Assembly: GCA_009912235.1 (NCBI GenBank)
Contig: WNDS01000002.1
Location: 744,001 to 808,000 of the forward strand
From: Stenotrophomonas maltophilia
Lineage (GTDB): Bacteria > Pseudomonadota > Gammaproteobacteria > Xanthomonadales > Xanthomonadaceae
DNA length: 64,000 nt
Reading direction: 5' to 3'
Position 1 is the stretch's first letter; each line of letters opens with the position of its first letter. The translations under genes were made by a program, and so were the position numbers. Under the pieces are notes generated by a model. It was not told the origin of the DNA. It saw only the letters and a program-made list of their open reading frames with translations, and did not search any database. Below, piece after piece: positions 61,919 through 64,000 of the stretch.

Positions 61919-63808
61919 ATGAACGCACGCTATAACGCCGCCGATATTGAAGTCCTGTCCGGCCTGGACCCGGTCAAGCGCCGTCCTGGCATGTACACCG
62001 ACACCGCGCGCCCGAACCACCTGGCGCAGGAAGTGATCGACAACTCGGTGGACGAGGCCCTCGCCGGCCACGCCCGTTCGATCGAGATCACCCTGTACAA
62101 GGACGGCAGCGTGGAGGTCAGCGATGACGGCCGCGGCATGCCGGTGGACATCCACCCGGAAGAGAAGATTCCCGGTGTGGAACTGATCCTGACCCGCCTG
62201 CATGCGGGCGGCAAGTTCAGCAACAACAACTACACCTTCTCCGGCGGCCTGCACGGCGTCGGCGTCAGCGTGGTCAACGCGCTGTCCACGCTGGTGGAAG
62301 TGCACATCAAGCGCGAAGGCGCCGAGCACCGCATCACCTTCCGCAACGGCGACCGCGCCACCCCGCTGGAAGTGGTCGGCACCGTCGGCAAGAAGAACAC
62401 CGGTACCCGCGTGCGCTTCTGGCCGGACCCGAAGTACTTCGACACGCCCAAGTTCGCCGTGCGCGCGCTCAAGCACCTGCTGCGCGCCAAGGCCGTGCTG
62501 TGCCCGGGCCTGACCGTGAAGCTGACCGACGAAGCCACCGGCGAAGTCGACACCTGGTACTACGAAGACGGCCTGCGCGATTACCTGGAGCTGGAACTGG
62601 GCGAGCGCGAATCGCTGCCGGCCGACCTGTTCGTGGGCACCCTGAAGAAGGACACCGAAATCGTCGACTGGGCCGTGGCCTGGCTGCCGGAAGGTGAGCT
62701 GGTGCAGGAAAGCTACGTCAACCTGATTCCCACCGCCCAGCACGGCACCCACGTCAACGGCCTGCGTACCGGCCTGACCGAGGCGCTGCGCGAGTTCTGC
62801 GACTTCCGCAACCTGCTGCCGCGTGGCGTCAAGCTGGCGCCGGAAGACGTGTGGGGCCGCGTGTCGTTCGTGCTCTCGCTGAAGATGACCGACCCGCAGT
62901 TCAGCGGCCAGACCAAGGAACGCCTATCCTCGCGCCAGGCGGCCGGCTTCATCGAAGGCGCAGCGCACGATGCCTTCAGCCTGCTGCTGAACCAGAACGT
63001 GGACCTGGGCGAGAAGATCGCGCAGATCGCCATCGAGCGCGCCAGTGCGCGCCTGAAGACCGAGAAGCTGGTCGTCCGCAAGAAGGTCACCCAGGGCCCG
63101 GCACTGCCCGGCAAGCTGGCCGACTGCATCAGCCAGGACTTGTCGCGCACCGAACTGTTCCTGGTGGAGGGCGACTCGGCAGGCGGCAGCGCCAAGCAGG
63201 CCCGCGACAAGGATTTCCAGGCGATCCTGCCGCTGCGCGGCAAGATCCTCAACGCCTGGGAAGTCCCGTCCAACAGCGTGCTGGCCTCGGAGGAAGTGCA
63301 CAACCTGGCCGTGGCCATCGGCTGCGACCCGGGCAAGGAAGACATCGCCGGCCTGCGTTACGGCAAGGTGGTGATCCTGGCCGACGCGGACTCGGACGGC
63401 CTGCACATCGCCACGCTGCTGACCGCCCTGTTCCTGAAGCACTTCCCGGCGCTGGTCGATGCCGGCCACGTGTTCGTGGCGATGCCGCCGCTGTTCCGCG
63501 TCGACGTGGGCAAGCAGGTGTTCTACGCCCTGGACGAGGAAGAAAAGCGCTCGATCCTGGACAAGATCGAACGCGAGAAGATCAAGGGCGCGGTCAACGT
63601 GACCCGCTTCAAGGGCCTGGGCGAAATGAACCCGCCGCAGCTGCGCGAATCCACCATCCACCCCGATACGCGCCGCCTGGTGCAGCTGACGGTGGATGAC
63701 GGCGAACAGACCCGTTCGCTGATGGACATGCTGCTGGCCAAGAAGCGTGCGTCCGACCGCAAGGGCTGGCTGGAGAGCAAGGGCGACCTGGCCTCGCTGG
63801 AAGCCTGA
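61919..63808 (+). CDS. parE: DNA topoisomerase IV subunit B
   Basis: A 629-residue GHKL ATPase subunit for decatenation. ATP site EVIDNSVDEALAGH, SDDGRGMPVD, GGLHGVGVSVVNAL; TOPRIM LVEGDSAGGSAKQARDKDFQ and DADSDGLHIATLL. The fluoroquinolone region EGDSAGGSAKQ shows no obvious change. Length fits the ParE family rather than GyrB (~800). Confidence 0.96.
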   Translation: MNARYNAADIEVLSGLDPVKRRPGMYTDTARPNHLAQEVIDNSVDEALAGHARSIEITLYKDGSVEVSDDGRGMPVDIHPEEKIPGVELILTRLHAGGKFSNNNYTFSGGLHGVGVSVVNALSTLVEVHIKREGAEHRITFRNGDRATPLEVVGTVGKKNTGTRVRFWPDPKYFDTPKFAVRALKHLLRAKAVLCPGLTVKLTDEATGEVDTWYYEDGLRDYLELELGERESLPADLFVGTLKKDTEIVDWAVAWLPEGELVQESYVNLIPTAQHGTHVNGLRTGLTEALREFCDFRNLLPRGVKLAPEDVWGRVSFVLSLKMTDPQFSGQTKERLSSRQAAGFIEGAAHDAFSLLLNQNVDLGEKIAQIAIERASARLKTEKLVVRKKVTQGPALPGKLADCISQDLSRTELFLVEGDSAGGSAKQARDKDFQAILPLRGKILNAWEVPSNSVLASEEVHNLAVAIGCDPGKEDIAGLRYGKVVILADADSDGLHIATLLTALFLKHFPALVDAGHVFVAMPPLFRVDVGKQVFYALDEEEKRSILDKIEREKIKGAVNVTRFKGLGEMNPPQLRESTIHPDTRRLVQLTVDDGEQTRSLMDMLLAKKRASDRKGWLESKGDLASLEA

Positions 63809-63828
63809 CCCCGGCGCCGGGCTAGCAC

Positions 63829-63868
63829 GGGGTCGGATCCCTTTCCGCCAGGAAAGGGCTATGACCCC
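63829..63868. repeat. Palindromic repeat / terminator after parE
   Basis: GGGGTC faces GACCCC, with inner CCCTTTCC-GCCA-GGAAAGGG, 20 bases after the parE stop. The form GGGTC...CCCTTT...AAAGGG...GACCC is a dispersed Stenotrophomonas intergenic repeat. It can act as the parE terminator. Confidence 0.7.
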
Positions 63869-64000
63869 AAGACCCGACCCTTCCCGCCCGCCGATGTGAT
63901 GGCGTGCGTCACCTGCACGCCACCGGCAGGCCCGCTGGCGTGATAATGGGCGCAGACCCGCGCGGACACCGACTTGCCCTCCAATGCCCTGCTGTTTCCC
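63869..64000 (+). other. Right window edge, possible start of a further gene
   Basis: A GATAAT hexamer at 63942-63947 could be a -10 box. The last 26 bases from the TTG at 63975 read LPSNALLFP-like codons without a stop, so a gene may begin here. Too little is present for any assignment. Confidence 0.2.

Noticed and set aside
63975..64000. A confident new gene at the right edge
   Set aside because: Only eight or nine codons are present, so no family or frame can be supported.

Overview
The window is a GC-rich piece of chromosome from a Stenotrophomonas (S. maltophilia complex) or very close relative. Three things support this. The order lexA-recA-recX-alaS-csrA-tRNA-Ser is the xanthomonad one. 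The lexA operator TTAGTAGTATTACTACTAA is the Xanthomonadales type. Intergenic GTAG-headed palindromes of the S. maltophilia SMAG class recur (15620, 15673, 15774, 40057, 50119).

Layout. (1) 1 to about 7.9 kb is the right end of an integrated element. It holds a YqaJ-type exonuclease cut by the left window edge, a run of small overlapping hypothetical genes, two reverse-strand passenger genes, an AlpA-like regulator and a P4-type tyrosine integrase. Beyond the integrase lies a siderophore-receptor gene that keeps only about 120 residues of its 5' end, so the element probably inserted there. (2) 8.5-23.4 kb is accessory metabolism and transport: MFS exporter, lipoprotein hydrolase, TonB receptor plus phospholipase C, nitronate monooxygenase with a divergent LysR gene, TetR plus a DUF1348 gene, GH92 mannosidase, porin and prolyl aminopeptidase. 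(3) 23.5-34.1 kb holds a helicase IV-like protein and then a coherent module: lipoprotein, response regulator, histidine kinase, membrane protein, MacA/MacB, a small charged secreted protein and an EF-hand protein. Five copies of a shared AAGGTTGGCGCAATG-like motif lie in front of its transcription units. (4) 34.2-49.3 kb is core: tRNA-Ser(GCU), csrA, alaS, recX, recA, lexA, ubiB, pncC, hflX, hfq, miaA, folP, ftsH, rlmE. A ~390-bp nested-hairpin element separates folP from ftsH. (5) 49.4-64 kb is core: yhbY, an Mth938-like gene, a long reverse-strand cluster (pyrG, kdsA, DUF gene, eno, ftsB, ispD, ispF, truD, surE, pcm, yqaA, LysM/M23 lipoprotein), smr, and parE.

The most unusual property is the number of disrupted genes. 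I count an amber codon in a TonB receptor, two frameshifts in phospholipase C, three in nitronate monooxygenase, one in macB, one in ubiB, one in an element passenger gene, an opal codon in truD, an 8-bp tandem duplication in the DUF1348 gene, and ATA where surE should start. Four of the frameshifts fall at a (GC)4 tract and are repaired exactly by adding one GC dinucleotide. This points either to -2 slippage at alternating GC (mutator or adduct-type mutagenesis) or to a systematic sequencing fault. Essential genes in the window read cleanly.

The best candidate for an undescribed system is the two-component/MacAB/EF-hand module with its repeated motif.
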